Positions 17,289-26,768 are shown, counted from the stretch's first letter. The stretch is 64,000 nt of DNA from Tribonema minus (GCA_017506865.1 JAFCMP010000144.1:62001-126000); one strand, 5' to 3'. Numbers and translations: made by a program. The notes: generated from the letters alone by a model not told the origin.

Positions 17289-18503
17289 TCAGAAACTGCT
17301 GTTTACTAGATTAATCGAAGTCACGGTGGCGTTGAGGTTGCAGGGGAGTCCAATTCGCACATATATCACCGCACTGCTGTCCGTTCCAGTAAGGGTGTAC
17401 ACCTTTCGGACTGCAGTTGTGGATCCCACATTCCCACAGGGCGTTCCATCACCCGCAGCCCCTAAGCCCGTGCCCAAGATTGCCTTATTACAGTCCATCC
17501 AGCCTGTGGTGTATGCGCCGTCCACGACCTTGATTTGCATTGCATGGTTCGAGGAATCGGACGAGGCATCTGATGTCAACCCGCTAGACACTGTCGTTAT
17601 TGTCCACTGGTTATAACTCGATCCCGAAGGCACGCGTCCTGTGTACTTCTGCGTAACCCAGCGCACACTCGAGTCCTTTGCAATGCCGCTGTAATCAGGG
17701 CCGGTCAGGCTCCCGCTGTAGAACAGCGAATAATTTTTGAATCCCACAGTCGACCCAGTCGTCGATGGCGTCACGTATACACCGTTGATAAGCTGCAACT
17801 CCTCGTTGGTGAGTAGGCTCACTGTGTGATCGTATGCTGAGCCGTAAGTTGTGGGATACGTGCCACTTCCACTTGATACCCTTTGCCCTGAAGATGTCGA
17901 TGCGTAACTCGATGCTGACGTGTCCACCGAGACTGAGTCGAGACGCATCAACAGAGTAGCACCAGTGGACGTATTGACGTACGCGGATGAAACCTGCGTG
18001 CCAGTCCCTATCAGGTTGCTGGGTGTCGCTCGAATGACGAGCGCCTCATCGAAGCGCGATGCAGCTGCTGTGAACCAGATCGAGAAATCGTTCATCTGTA
18101 TCGCTTCGGGAGTGGATGACGCGAGCAACTGCGTTCCGGTCGTGTTGTGCAACGTGGAACTGGTGGTGTAGTTCCCACTCGTGACGTAATAACGGTGGCT
18201 GCCCGCGGTAAAATCAGTTCCCAGTATGCTCAGTGTTGACGTCAGGGCGGTGCCTCCAGATGTCGTCATCAGAACATCTGCGTGCTTCTTAGAACTGCGG
18301 ATAAATCGGTGTGCGAGCTCCGCTACGTTGAACCTGAACGTGAAAGTCGCTGATGCCGTAAAAGTAGGAGCCCCAGAAAACCTCGTTACACCGCCTGCCG
18401 TTTCACTCGTGATGCCCAAGTTGGAAATGGTGGGGGTCGAAGAGATGTCGTCAACGTAAAAGGTGTTCACAGCAGAAGTGTATGTTGACCCCCCTGCTGC
18501 CAC
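17289..18503 (-). CDS. Ser/Thr-rich beta-strand protein, surface or fibre type (downstream part)
   Basis: A 404-residue frame without an obvious ATG at its beginning (GTG only). It is very rich in Ser, Thr, Gly and Ala with alternating hydrophobics (TFTASATFTFRFNVAELAHRF; TVSLLTNEELQLINGVYVT), the mark of extracellular or virion-surface beta sandwiches. It lies directly after a same-strand frame of like composition (18509-20023). The two may be parts of one locus carrying about one break, or two genes. No catalytic motif. A virion fibre or host-contact role is inference. Confidence 0.6.
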   Translation of the reverse strand: MAAGGSTYTSAVNTFYVDDISSTPTISNLGITSETAGGVTRFSGAPTFTASATFTFRFNVAELAHRFIRSSKKHADVLMTTSGGTALTSTLSILGTDFTAGSHRYYVTSGNYTTSSTLHNTTGTQLLASSTPEAIQMNDFSIWFTAAASRFDEALVIRATPSNLIGTGTQVSSAYVNTSTGATLLMRLDSVSVDTSASSYASTSSGQRVSSGSGTYPTTYGSAYDHTVSLLTNEELQLINGVYVTPSTTGSTVGFKNYSLFYSGSLTGPDYSGIAKDSSVRWVTQKYTGRVPSGSSYNQWTITTVSSGLTSDASSDSSNHAMQIKVVDGAYTTGWMDCNKAILGTGLGAAGDGTPCGNVGSTTAVRKVYTLTGTDSSAVIYVRIGLPCNLNATVTSINLVNSSF

Positions 18504-18508
18504 GTATT

Positions 18509-20023
18509 TCAGCTGGGTCGAGTAGGAACTTGTGCTTGCGGGATAGAACGAAGTCTTCCCATAGGGCCTGACTGCTGCAGTGATGCGCTTGAAAACCCAG
18601 CTTGTCCACCGCTCCCATAGTAATCACCGTCCGCTGTCGTCAGCAATTGCACCTGGCCCCCGCTTGACGTGATCGTCTGATCCGAACTTGTGACATCGAA
18701 GCCTTGCACGTTGAACGTCGCAGCTGAGTCTGTCAGGTAAGAGGATGTCGGCCCTCCGTACGCACTGAGTGTCCCGATGGTCCCAACTGCGCCAGCGCCG
18801 ATGGTGGCGTTGGTGCGCCGTGCGGCTGCGGTGCTCGTGCTCATGTTTGAGTCAGACATCGCGCTGTAGGCGAGGATGACAGCCGCTGCGGTTGAACCAT
18901 CAAGTTTGTAACCGCCCGATGTGTCGTAGCTGCCTCTAAGTGTCGCTACACTCGTGAGCGTGCTGCAGTCCGTGCCTACGAGGTACGAGGGCGCTGTCGG
19001 CTGCGAAGTCGTGGTGGTGACGGCTGGTGAGCTCGCGGCGCCGAACGAAGGGTTGATCGTGTTCAGCGCGCTGACTGTGAAAGAGTATGTCGTCCCGGAG
19101 TACAGAGACGTGATGGCTTTGGTGGTGAGACTGTCCGATGTGGTCGTTGCCGTCGTCAAGGAGTCCACAGTGTCGGTGAGTGCGCCGCCGTATCGCACGG
19201 AGCTCGTCGTTTGGCGCGAAACCTTGTACTGTTTTACAAACGGCGAACTGGTTTGATTCCCAGCTGTATTAACATCCCTGTCCCCCGGCACTGTCCAGCT
19301 CGCCGTCAGCGTCGTCTCTGCGACTGAGGTGAGCGCCAGCGCTGTAGGGGCTGCAGGCGCGCCGACGGGCAGCGTCGCCTGGTTCAGCACGATCGCGTAC
19401 TTCGTCGCCTCAGCACTCGAATTCAGTCCATAGATTCTCACGTCGTAAGGCACCTCCGTCGTGATGCCGTAAGCATTGTATGTAGTGCCGCTCTGAGCAT
19501 TGGTGCCAGCATCAACGTACAGGTTAAGCGTCGTCACGGTCAAGAACGCGTTCGCGACCGGCGTCTCGAGGGTCAGAGTTGTTTTCGACGCATGACTCCA
19601 ATCATGGGAAGCGTTGAGGCTGGAGGCGACGACTTCAGCCTTCAGACTGGAAAAATACGGCGCGGTGGAAGATGTGAACGCCAGCTTCTTCTGCGGGGGA
19701 AGAGTGATGGCGATGCTGATCTTCGTCGTGTCTACCGTCGCGGAGACGGTCGGCGCGGGCGGGCTGTCGAGCAGGTACGTCGCGATCCAGGCGTCCAGTT
19801 TCTGAATCGCATCCTGGTGTGGAGTGGTCGCGCCTATGCCAGTGCTCGGGATGGTGGAGTACGTGGGCGCTCCCAGCAGGGGAAACGCTTCTGCCGAGGC
19901 GGTAGAGGGCGTTCCGATGAGGAAATCGACCTGGCCAGTCGTGCCGTCCACTGAAAATTCGGAATTGTTAGGGCCGATGCCTGCGCTTCCGGCGCGAATC
20001 TTGCCAGAAACTGCCGTGGACAT
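18509..20023 (-). CDS. Ser/Thr-rich protein with fibronectin-III-like repeats
   Basis: 504 aa from the ATG at 20023; an earlier ATG at 20071 overlaps the end of the upstream gene. Around residues 220-350 lies a fibronectin type III-like unit (PAAPTALALTSVAETTLTAS, later YKVSRQTTS and GTTYSFTVSALNTINPSFG) with the Trp-Tyr-rich layout of the family. The remainder is Ser/Thr-rich beta structure. It is probably a virion surface or adhesion protein. It is adjacent to 17289-18503 and related in style to 42799-44973. Confidence 0.65.
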   Translation of the reverse strand: MSTAVSGKIRAGSAGIGPNNSEFSVDGTTGQVDFLIGTPSTASAEAFPLLGAPTYSTIPSTGIGATTPHQDAIQKLDAWIATYLLDSPPAPTVSATVDTTKISIAITLPPQKKLAFTSSTAPYFSSLKAEVVASSLNASHDWSHASKTTLTLETPVANAFLTVTTLNLYVDAGTNAQSGTTYNAYGITTEVPYDVRIYGLNSSAEATKYAIVLNQATLPVGAPAAPTALALTSVAETTLTASWTVPGDRDVNTAGNQTSSPFVKQYKVSRQTTSSVRYGGALTDTVDSLTTATTTSDSLTTKAITSLYSGTTYSFTVSALNTINPSFGAASSPAVTTTTSQPTAPSYLVGTDCSTLTSVATLRGSYDTSGGYKLDGSTAAAVILAYSAMSDSNMSTSTAAARRTNATIGAGAVGTIGTLSAYGGPTSSYLTDSAATFNVQGFDVTSSDQTITSSGGQVQLLTTADGDYYGSGGQAGFSSASLQQSGPMGRLRSIPQAQVPTRPS

Positions 20024-20067
20024 GATCGCCCTTTGGGAGGTGGACAACAAAAAAACCAGGTCACATT

Positions 20068-20694
20068 TCATTTCAGCAGCTCACGTGCGACGGCGCCGGC
20101 CGGCGTCCTGTACAGAGCTCTCAGGATGTCGAACTTCTGCTGCGGGATCTCGAAGTCTTCTCTCAGTTTCAGGGCGCGCTTCACCTGCGAGGGGACCGAC
20201 CGCTCGAAGAAGCGCATGAAGCTCTCGCTCGCCTCGAGCCTCATCAGCACGGCCACTCTGTTCCTCTCATGGAGAATCGCAACCGGCACCACCCCGGCGA
20301 CGGCGTACAGCAGCGCCCCGAACAGCAATCCCGTCATCACCCCGTCTCGGCTTCTGCGGAGGACTCCGTTGACGAGCGCGGCGCCCAGCACGCAGGCCAG
20401 CGCCATGCCCGCTTCTGCTGTCCCCGTGCCCGTCCGGATGAACCGTCTGGAGGTTCTCTCGTCGTGGAACGCCCTCGCCGCCCGCACGCCCGCTGCCGTG
20501 CCCGCCAGGCCGAACGCGAGTGCGTACCCCGCTCTCTCGTGGGTGGCCGCAGCGGTCGCGAGCCCTGCGGACAACGCACCGACCGCGATGCCCGCGCTCG
20601 CCTCTATGAGCCGCAGGCGCGACGGGCTGCGACCGTTCGCGTATGATCGTGCGGCGGACCACAGGACGTCCGCCAGCAGCACCTCCTTGTCCAT
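20068..20694 (-). CDS. Multi-pass membrane protein, unknown
   Basis: 208 aa from ATG 20694. It has about four hydrophobic helices rich in Ala and Gly (IEASAGIAVGALSAGLATAA, GYALAFGLAGTAAGVRAA, AGMALACVLGAALVNGVL, GVMTGLLFGALLYAVAGVVP), then a soluble, charged C-terminal segment of about 60 residues. No transporter motif. Location is presumably a host or virion membrane. Its last bases overlap the longer possible start of the beta-rich gene downstream, so the two may be co-transcribed. Confidence 0.7.
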   Translation of the reverse strand: MDKEVLLADVLWSAARSYANGRSPSRLRLIEASAGIAVGALSAGLATAAATHERAGYALAFGLAGTAAGVRAARAFHDERTSRRFIRTGTGTAEAGMALACVLGAALVNGVLRRSRDGVMTGLLFGALLYAVAGVVPVAILHERNRVAVLMRLEASESFMRFFERSVPSQVKRALKLREDFEIPQQKFDILRALYRTPAGAVARELLK

Positions 20695-20733
20695 CTTTAC
20701 CTGCCGCTAAACATTTTGTTGGCGCACACTCTG

Positions 20734-21183
20734 ATGAGAATTTTGATATGCGAGGACTTTGAAGTCAGCAACGAGGTGCTCACACTGGCGTTGCGCCGGT
20801 GCATCAGAGACGTCGAGGTGTTCTCGACTTCCAGCGCGGAGGAGGCGGTCTTGTGCGTGCGCGACGACGGCCCGTTCGACTTGACGATCATCGCTGTCAA
20901 CATGGCGAGCGACGGCGGCCTCGCGGCGGTGAAGCGGATGCGACGCATGGAGGGGCGGCGCCATTGGGCTCCCCACGTGATCATGGCTACAAGTCTCGAT
21001 GCCGCCGATAAGCACCGCGCCATCGAAGCCGGGGCCGACGTGTTTCTGTTTCGATTCAGTCCGATCTTGAGAACGATCCTAGACACCGTGGAGTCCATCC
21101 GAAAATGTCATGCTGTGACAAATGGAGAAGGAGCGCGTCAGCCCGCAGGCGAGGCGAAAGCTGGAAGTGAGGCCGACGCGTGA
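20734..21183 (+). CDS. Degenerate response-regulator receiver (pseudo-receiver)
   Basis: 149 aa from ATG 20734 (MRILICEDFEV). The fold of a CheY-like receiver is visible: acidic pair Glu7-Asp8, strand LTIIAVNM at the phospho-acceptor position, Thr/Ser in MATSLDAADKH, and GADVFLF. The phospho-acceptor Asp is replaced by Ala54 (IIAVNMASDGG), and the usual Lys-Pro is FSP, so canonical phosphorylation is unlikely. It may be a protein-protein module that sequesters a histidine-kinase or phosphotransfer partner. The tail is disordered. It overlaps the SET gene by 62 bases. Confidence 0.75.
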   Translation: MRILICEDFEVSNEVLTLALRRCIRDVEVFSTSSAEEAVLCVRDDGPFDLTIIAVNMASDGGLAAVKRMRRMEGRRHWAPHVIMATSLDAADKHRAIEAGADVFLFRFSPILRTILDTVESIRKCHAVTNGEGARQPAGEAKAGSEADA

Positions 21184-21754
21184 CAAGGGCGACGGCGTGT
21201 TCGCGCTCTGCGACGTCGCGGCCGGCGCCATCCTCCCGTACGTCGGCGTCGTCCGCGACGACAAAGCCGGAGGCACGTACGCGATGGACGTTGCAGGGGG
21301 GTACTCCGTCGACGCAGATCCCGCTCTCCTCGAAGGCATCGGCGGCGGATGGCAGGTGGCCGCGCGGATCAACGAGCCGACGTCGGGGGATGCGAATGTC
21401 GCCATAGTATCGAATCCCCTCGTCACGCCCGGCGTGTTGAAACGGGCTTTCGCGGAAGGGCGCGCCGTAGTCGCCGCATTTTACGTGCTCATCGCGGACG
21501 TCAAGGGCGGAGAGGAGTTGTGCGCTTCGTACGGTGCGAGTTACGAGCGCACGTACACCTTCAGCGCGGCGAGACCGAGCTGCGCCTCCGTCGCGCTCGC
21601 CGAGCGGGCAGTGATGAAGGTGCTGAAGAAGAAGGCAATGGTGTTCGTCGCTCAGATGCAGATCAGAAGCGGGCCTGTCGCCAGCGGAATCCAGACGGAC
21701 GTGTCGCAGCGCGGGGCGTCGCCCCTGTCGACCCCCAACACTTTCGCTCTGTAA
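21122..21754 (+). CDS. SET-domain protein (putative lysine methyltransferase) 1
   Basis: 210 aa from ATG 21122. SET landmarks are in order: GDGVFALCDVAAGAILPYVG (the GxG strand), RINEPTSGDANV (equivalent to the RFINHSCxPN region, degenerate) and GEELCASYGASYE (the GEELxxDY motif). The family methylates lysines on histones or other proteins with S-adenosylmethionine; viral SET proteins such as Chlorella virus vSET act on host histone H3. The NHSC pseudoknot is altered to NEPT, so activity is uncertain. It shares style with the tandem SET pair at 36-37 kb. Confidence 0.75.
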   Translation: MEKERVSPQARRKLEVRPTRDKGDGVFALCDVAAGAILPYVGVVRDDKAGGTYAMDVAGGYSVDADPALLEGIGGGWQVAARINEPTSGDANVAIVSNPLVTPGVLKRAFAEGRAVVAAFYVLIADVKGGEELCASYGASYERTYTFSAARPSCASVALAERAVMKVLKKKAMVFVAQMQIRSGPVASGIQTDVSQRGASPLSTPNTFAL

Positions 21755-23007
21755 CACCCCTCGCAGGCTTGCGACGCGTCTACTCTGCACCTGACCTCCA
21801 CTCGGATCATCGGCGGCTGTCGCCTCAAGTGCCCTTGCGCGAGTCGCACGAACGGCGCCCTCAGCAGGCTCAGGAACTGCTGAGGCCACTCGGTGTTGAG
21901 TGCGCAGAGAATCCTCTCGTACCCCATCCGCACGTGGACGGTGCGCGCTGCCATTCCTTCGGCGATCGCGAATGATGCTTCCAATGCGGAATGCATCGCT
22001 TGTACGTCCGAGCATGGCCCCGGCCCCTTCACCAATTTGTGTATGGTTCGCCACTGTCCGCCGCGCGAGACGCTCGTGGTGGCGAGCACCGAGAGGTTCG
22101 GGACATCGGGGGCTGCATGCACGGTGCGAACAGAGAGAGCGACTTGCCCCCAGCGCACGAGCAGCTGCGGGTGGTACGATGCGATGGTCGAGAGCGGCAG
22201 TCCTCTCATGTCGCATAGGGCTGGCGCAGACGCTCGCGCCGCCTCCAGCGCCCGTTTTACAGGCGCACGGCTCAGGATGATCTGCTCGAAGTCCTCGTAC
22301 GCGGGCCTCGCGAACAGCCGCACGCACGCCACCAGGTCCTCCGATATTTCGATTCTCACAGTGACTGATCTGATGCCGACGGGGGGAGTGAGCCGGTCGC
22401 CCACGACGCTCGCGACATGGCTCGCTGCGCGGCGGTTCACGACATCGCGCTTGGGCGGCTTCAGCACTGCAGCGCCGGCTCGCTCACAGAACCTCAACAG
22501 CATGTCCAGAATTTGGAGTCGCGGAGCTGATGAGATGATTTCAAATGCGAGCCGCTTCGCCTCCGCCCACGAAGACACTTCTGAAGCGAGGACGATGATG
22601 GAAGCGCTCAATTCAGCAGGCAAAGGCAGCGATGCAGCGGTTTCGATTGCTTTGTCTTCGAGCGACTTCTTGACTCGCCGCAAGAGGTCGCGTGCGCACA
22701 GCGGCACCGCCTTGCCCCTGATGACCCCGAGCCAGCTGCCCGACGCACCTTCTTTCATGACCGCTGCCGTCGTGTGCATCGCGGCGTCGCGTATGATTTG
22801 CCGCACGGCCGGCGAGGCCCACGGGGTGCCTTCCACCGCCGCTTCCAGAGCCATCGTGCCTCTCGCCCCAGCGCATCTGGCGATGAGCGAGGTGATAGGT
22901 CGCCTTCCCGATCTTCGCGCGCATGCATCCAGCCAGCTATCAGTTATGTCCCTTCTGCGTTTGGCATCTACACGACGCGCACTGACAATTCTCTTTGCGA
23001 CAGTCAT
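21652..23007 (-). CDS. Unknown 451-aa basic protein
   Basis: ATG 23007 is chosen because the longer frame would run into the next minus-strand gene (23105-23560). The protein is Arg/Ala-rich, begins TVAKRIVSARRVDAKRRRD, and has alternating helices and strands (LFARPAYEDFEQIILSRAPV; QLLVRWGQVALSVRTVHAAP). A C-terminal Cys cluster (ASQACEGCYRAKVLG) could bind metal but is incomplete. Its end overlaps the SET gene end by about 100 bases in the antisense direction. No family recognised. Confidence 0.6.
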   Translation of the reverse strand: MTVAKRIVSARRVDAKRRRDITDSWLDACARRSGRRPITSLIARCAGARGTMALEAAVEGTPWASPAVRQIIRDAAMHTTAAVMKEGASGSWLGVIRGKAVPLCARDLLRRVKKSLEDKAIETAASLPLPAELSASIIVLASEVSSWAEAKRLAFEIISSAPRLQILDMLLRFCERAGAAVLKPPKRDVVNRRAASHVASVVGDRLTPPVGIRSVTVRIEISEDLVACVRLFARPAYEDFEQIILSRAPVKRALEAARASAPALCDMRGLPLSTIASYHPQLLVRWGQVALSVRTVHAAPDVPNLSVLATTSVSRGGQWRTIHKLVKGPGPCSDVQAMHSALEASFAIAEGMAARTVHVRMGYERILCALNTEWPQQFLSLLRAPFVRLAQGHLRRQPPMIRVEVRCRVDASQACEGCYRAKVLGVDRGDAPRCDTSVWIPLATGPLLICI

Positions 23008-23104
23008 CTTCAAACAAGCCAGACATAAAAATGCACACCTCGGAGACGTGTGAAAATGCATTGACCACACGAGCGCGCGGCTCATTACACGTTTGCGGTG
23101 CTGA

Positions 23105-23560
23105 TCACACGGGCGCGCCGCTCTCATACCAGCGGATGGTCCGAAGTAGCACCGTTTCGCCCATCGTCTCAGTATGAGCCAACGAGTCGGGGAGGGGAAC
23201 GCTGGCTGCGTGCACCTCGTCCCACGCCCCCTCGCGGTGCTCCTCACCCTTCCACCTCGAGACTTCGAAAGCGGCCGTCTCGCTCTCGAAGGCCCTGGCG
23301 AATGCTTTCTTGACGGTGTTGAACGATGTGGCTCTGTCGAGCTTGAGCGTGGCGCTGTAGGCGAACGCGCAGCTCCCAGCGGGCACGTGCGCCACTCCGA
23401 TGTAGTTCATGCCGATATCCCCCAGCTTCTCCAGGGTCTGCCTCGCGTTAATCGAGCTGTTGATGATGTACCTCACTAGGCATGCGCGCCCCCTCAGACG
23501 CGTGCTCTCCTTCTGCTTCTTGCGCAAAATGTACTCAGCGCTCCGGGAGGGCTGTAACAT
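23105..23560 (-). CDS. Unknown 151-aa protein
   Basis: ATG 23560. A basic N-terminus (SAEYILRKKQKESTRLRGR) is followed by a compact mixed alpha/beta segment (IGMNYIGVAHVPAGSCAFAY, TSFNTVKKAFARAFESETAA). No signal peptide or known motif. It follows a promoter-like motif pair on the other side of its start and reads in the same direction as the 451-aa gene, 97 bases apart, so the two may share expression. Confidence 0.6.
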   Translation of the reverse strand: MLQPSRSAEYILRKKQKESTRLRGRACLVRYIINSSINARQTLEKLGDIGMNYIGVAHVPAGSCAFAYSATLKLDRATSFNTVKKAFARAFESETAAFEVSRWKGEEHREGAWDEVHAASVPLPDSLAHTETMGETVLLRTIRWYESGAPV

Positions 23561-23617
23561 TGTTTACCACAGTCTTTCAGTTGGGATGTGCAGTGAACAA
23601 AGCTGTGTGAGCAGGCA

Positions 23618-23656
23618 TCCAAAATGGGAATGGCAGTTTCAACTGGGACATTTTAC
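23618..23656 (+). promoter_or_regulatory. Both recurrent motifs side by side
   Basis: AAAATGGGAATGGCAG (23621-23636) is followed at once by TTTCAACTGGGACATTTT (23637-23654). This is the only place where the palindrome half-site and the TCAA-T-RGGA motif abut. It lies 60-95 bases from the divergent gene start at 23560; no good gene follows on the plus strand. Confidence 0.5.
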
Positions 23657-23739
23657 TTCGCTGAATTCTGGTTTACAACAGTCGTTTACCTGTTCATTCT
23701 GTTGTCTGATGCCTCAGTAATCATCAAATGGACACTGGA

Positions 23740-25620
23740 GATGCCAGCAGCGTGAATCCAATAATCTTTGCCATCATGCAAATGCAAATTCAAGTTGAAC
23801 CTGTTACCTCAAGTAGGACTTTTTTAGGAGGAGTGCTGCAGCAGCAGCAGTCATTAGCAGTAATCACTGCTCATTAGCTACACAAGTGCAGCAGAGCAGA
23901 GAACGCAGCAGCAGTAGTTGCTGCATACCCGCAACAGTGCACCGGTAGCTCTCCTGCACCTCAGCGCAGCCACTGCGTGTGCGCAGCAGGAAAAGCTGCA
24001 TAAGCACCCAAGTTTGTGGACCTCCGGAGTCATTGTGGTAGCTGCTGCAACACCATGCCATGCTCTAGAGTGCGAGGAGTGTGTGTCATCCAGGGCATGG
24101 CTGACCATGGGGCTCCGGGAGCTTTGCTTCAACAGATGGAGCACCAGCTGCTGGTTGGCCAGCCCCAGCCTGGAAGCCTGAAGTTTTTGGGGCTGGCCTG
24201 TACCCAGGAGGGCGTGCTGATCTTCTACCATCTGCGCTACCAGGTTGCCATGAAGAAGCTTGCGCGCATCTTTGGCGGAGTCGTCAGCCTGCCGGTGGTG
24301 GTACTGCCGTTCGAAGCGAGGTATGTGCGAATCTTCACCATGTATTGTGCATCATCGAGTTCATTCATCTCACGAAGTTCGCTCTTCCCGATCGCCACAG
24401 GGATCACACCTTGGTGCAAGAGCGCATCGGCATGCCCGGCGGCATCATCGAGTTCATTCATCTCACGAAGTTCGCTCTTCCCGATCGCCACAGGGATCAC
24501 ACCTTCGTGCAAGAGCGCATCGGCATGCCCGGCGGCATCGTTGCCGCCATGCCGTTGGTCACCTGGGAGGCGCAACCTGCTGTGCTCGACGCGCATAACT
24601 GAGACAAGTGACCACCTTGCGCGCAGGCAGCCCATGCTTCACGAGGCGCTGCATGTGTGATAGCCTGCGCCACCCTCGCTGGCAGTCACATCGGCCCTTT
24701 CGCGAAGTCGTCAGGCTGCCGGTGGTGTGACTGCCGTTTCGATGCGAGGTATGTGCGAATCGTGACCGTATATTTGTGCATTGTCGAGTTCATTCATCTC
24801 ACAAGTGTTCACTGTTCCCGCCTGCCACAGGGATCACACTTTGGTGCAGGAGCGCATCGGGAGGTACGTGAGGGCAGGCGGTAGGAGCGGAATCGAGGAC
24901 CACATGCCGCTGGTCACCTGGGAGGCGCAACCTGCTGTGCTCGATGCGCATGACTGAGACGAGTGACCAGCTGCGCTCACCCGCTGCGCTCGACGCAGAT
25001 GCCTGGGACGAGAGACCACCTTGCGCGCAGGCAGCACACACCTTTGGTCGCCAGCCCATACTTCACGAGGCACTGCGCCGCTGTCTCATGTGGCTTTGTA
25101 GGTGCACGCCTTCGTGCCACTTGTACAGTACTGATAGCTTCCTAGGCACCGCACTTCCTGCACCGCCAACAATGTGTGATAGCCTGCCACTTGTACTGTA
25201 CTGATAGCTTCCTAGGCACCGCACATCCCGCACCGCCAACAATGTGTGATAGCCTGCGCCAGCCTTGCTGGCAGCTACATCGACCGCGCCGTGCCCGCAG
25301 CAGCTGTGGTATAAAGTTTGAGATGGGAGCTGTTGTTGCTGTATTTGTACACAGGTTACAGGTGCAGAGAATGCGTTTGCTATCATCAATACGAGTTACC
25401 ATTGTACCCGCTTCCTTGTTGCGGTCTTGTGTGTCGTCCGTGTCTTTGAGCTCGCCTTGCCTCACATGCTCATCTACAACTCGGGCACGACTGTCCGCTC
25501 TGTGTACGAGCTGGGTATGAGAAGTGGCACGCGCATCTTTCTGTTCTTCTGACGACACAAGGTGCAGTGAACAAAGTGCATTCCCTTGCCTTGCACACTC
25601 TGCGACGCGGAAGAGACGGG
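23740..25620. repeat. Degenerate repeat region with gene remnants
   Basis: Nearly 1.9 kb without a sound gene. A 93-bp unit (ATCGAGTTCATTCATCTCAC onward) is in tandem at about 24353-24540, and a diverged third copy begins near 24785. Larger units containing CACCTGGGAGGCGCAACCTG recur near 24560 and 24917. A 70-bp unit is duplicated exactly in tandem at 25116-25185 and 25186-25255 with three or so differences. Short frames inside (for example 24016-24660 plus) have repeated segments such as SSFISRSSLFPIATGIT and look like decayed, amplified pieces of one gene with several breaks. A motif copy, CTCAAGTAGGACTTTTTTAG, lies at 23809-23828. Confidence 0.6.
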
Positions 25621-25650
25621 AGCGTTAATCTGTCGTGATCTTACAGAGCC

Positions 25651-25929
25651 ATGTGGTCTGCTGACATGGCACGTGAGCTCTCAGAGGCTAATGCCACAAA
25701 GAGCATTGATCAGTTCGCGCAGGACATCGTACAAGGCAGCAGGGTGTCTATCGGCTTGAACGCGAGAGTCGGTGAGCGGGTCGCTGTCGAGTACGTGTAC
25801 AGCAAATATGGCCACGACGCTCTCGAGGTCGCTACAAAAGCGGCCGAGCAGATACGCGCCAGGGGGTTCGACGTCAATGTTGTACCAGATGACTATTACG
25901 ACCGAGTCAACCTAGAGATCAGCTGGTAG
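25651..25929 (+). CDS. Unknown 92-aa protein
   Basis: ATG 25651. The sequence is regular alpha/beta (VGERVAVEYVYSKYGHDALE, AAEQIRARGFDVNVVPDDYY), suggesting a small folded soluble protein. No family recognised. It sits just after the repeat region and is the first credible gene there. Confidence 0.55.
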   Translation: MWSADMARELSEANATKSIDQFAQDIVQGSRVSIGLNARVGERVAVEYVYSKYGHDALEVATKAAEQIRARGFDVNVVPDDYYDRVNLEISW

Positions 25930-26117
25930 CAATTGAACGACACCTCGCTGAACTTGGCTGACCATGGCAGAGATGAGCTGCTCCATTCATTGACATGCCA
26001 ATGGAGAACAATGTTGTGGCCTCCATGAGATGCGCAGCAAGCTGGTCGTGAGATGCGCAGCAAGTCACCTTCCACCGTGTGAAAAAATGTTGCCGCGATG
26101 CGAGGCCCCCTGTAGAT

Positions 26118-26768
26118 ATGCCGCGATTCATGACCTTCAAGCACTCCAAGCTGGCGCCGCCTCGTAGTCGCATCGTGAACCTCGAAGGGCGTCGCGTCAT
26201 GGCGTTCGGTCACTCGAAATTGCTCAGCACCGGATGCGCAGTATGCGATGCCGATGACACAGTCGGCAGACGAAAGCGCACTGCCCGCGATGATGTGGCG
26301 AAGCGGTTGGAAAACATGGTCACGTTCTTGGAAGAGACTGGGAACGCGGAGGGAGATGAAGACCAGGAGCATGAGATGAGCAGCGACGAAGAGGTGGCGC
26401 GTACCAGTGCGAAGCCCATGGGCGAGCGTGGAGGTGATTTCGCAGTGCGGCAGCACCACATTGTCGACTTTGATACTGTACCAGATGACGCGGAGGGCGA
26501 ATGTGAAGATGATGAAAGCCACTCCAAGCCACGAGCGCCGCGAGGGGACGTAGCGTGGCAACTCGACTTCGGGAGTGCCCACAGCCGCTCAGTGTTTTTG
26601 ACTCCCATCGCACTTCACATCTCCGGGGCGGAGGTCGGCCACGGTGTGCCGCCGCGGTTCGCCAAGCCTGACGGGTGGGACTCGACTCTTGCCGACGCTG
26701 TCGCTGAGTACCGTTGGCAACGGCGCGCCGGTGCCCCGGGAAGAGACCGAGCTCGCAGACTTCGTTAG
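26118..26768 (+). CDS. Unknown 216-aa acidic protein
   Basis: ATG 26118. The N-terminus has two related segments, FMTFKHSKLAPPRSRIVNLE and VMAFGHSKLLSTGCAVCD. A highly acidic middle follows (GNAEGDEDQEHEMSSDEEV, DDAEGECEDDESHS). The end overlaps a second plus-strand frame (26644-26991) of more regular composition; the locus may be broken about once or the two may be distinct genes. Function unknown. Confidence 0.45.
   Translation: MPRFMTFKHSKLAPPRSRIVNLEGRRVMAFGHSKLLSTGCAVCDADDTVGRRKRTARDDVAKRLENMVTFLEETGNAEGDEDQEHEMSSDEEVARTSAKPMGERGGDFAVRQHHIVDFDTVPDDAEGECEDDESHSKPRAPRGDVAWQLDFGSAHSRSVFLTPIALHISGAEVGHGVPPRFAKPDGWDSTLADAVAEYRWQRRAGAPGRDRARRLR

Noticed and set aside
21056-22327. Long minus-strand frame across the SET gene
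   Set aside because: Overlaps the SET gene and the 451-aa gene in other frames; Arg/Ala/His-rich shadow.
21893-23053. Plus-strand open frame opposite the 451-aa gene
   Set aside because: Ser/Thr/Arg-rich without regular secondary structure; the minus-strand frame has better composition.
23740-25620. CRISPR-like array
   Set aside because: The repeats are long, adjacent without unique spacers, and diverged; there are no cas genes. A eukaryotic or viral context also argues against it.
25896-26582. Minus-strand frame of 228 codons with a hydrophobic stretch
   Set aside because: Less convincing composition than the plus-strand acidic frame, and it overlaps the 92-aa gene; uncertain, but not called.
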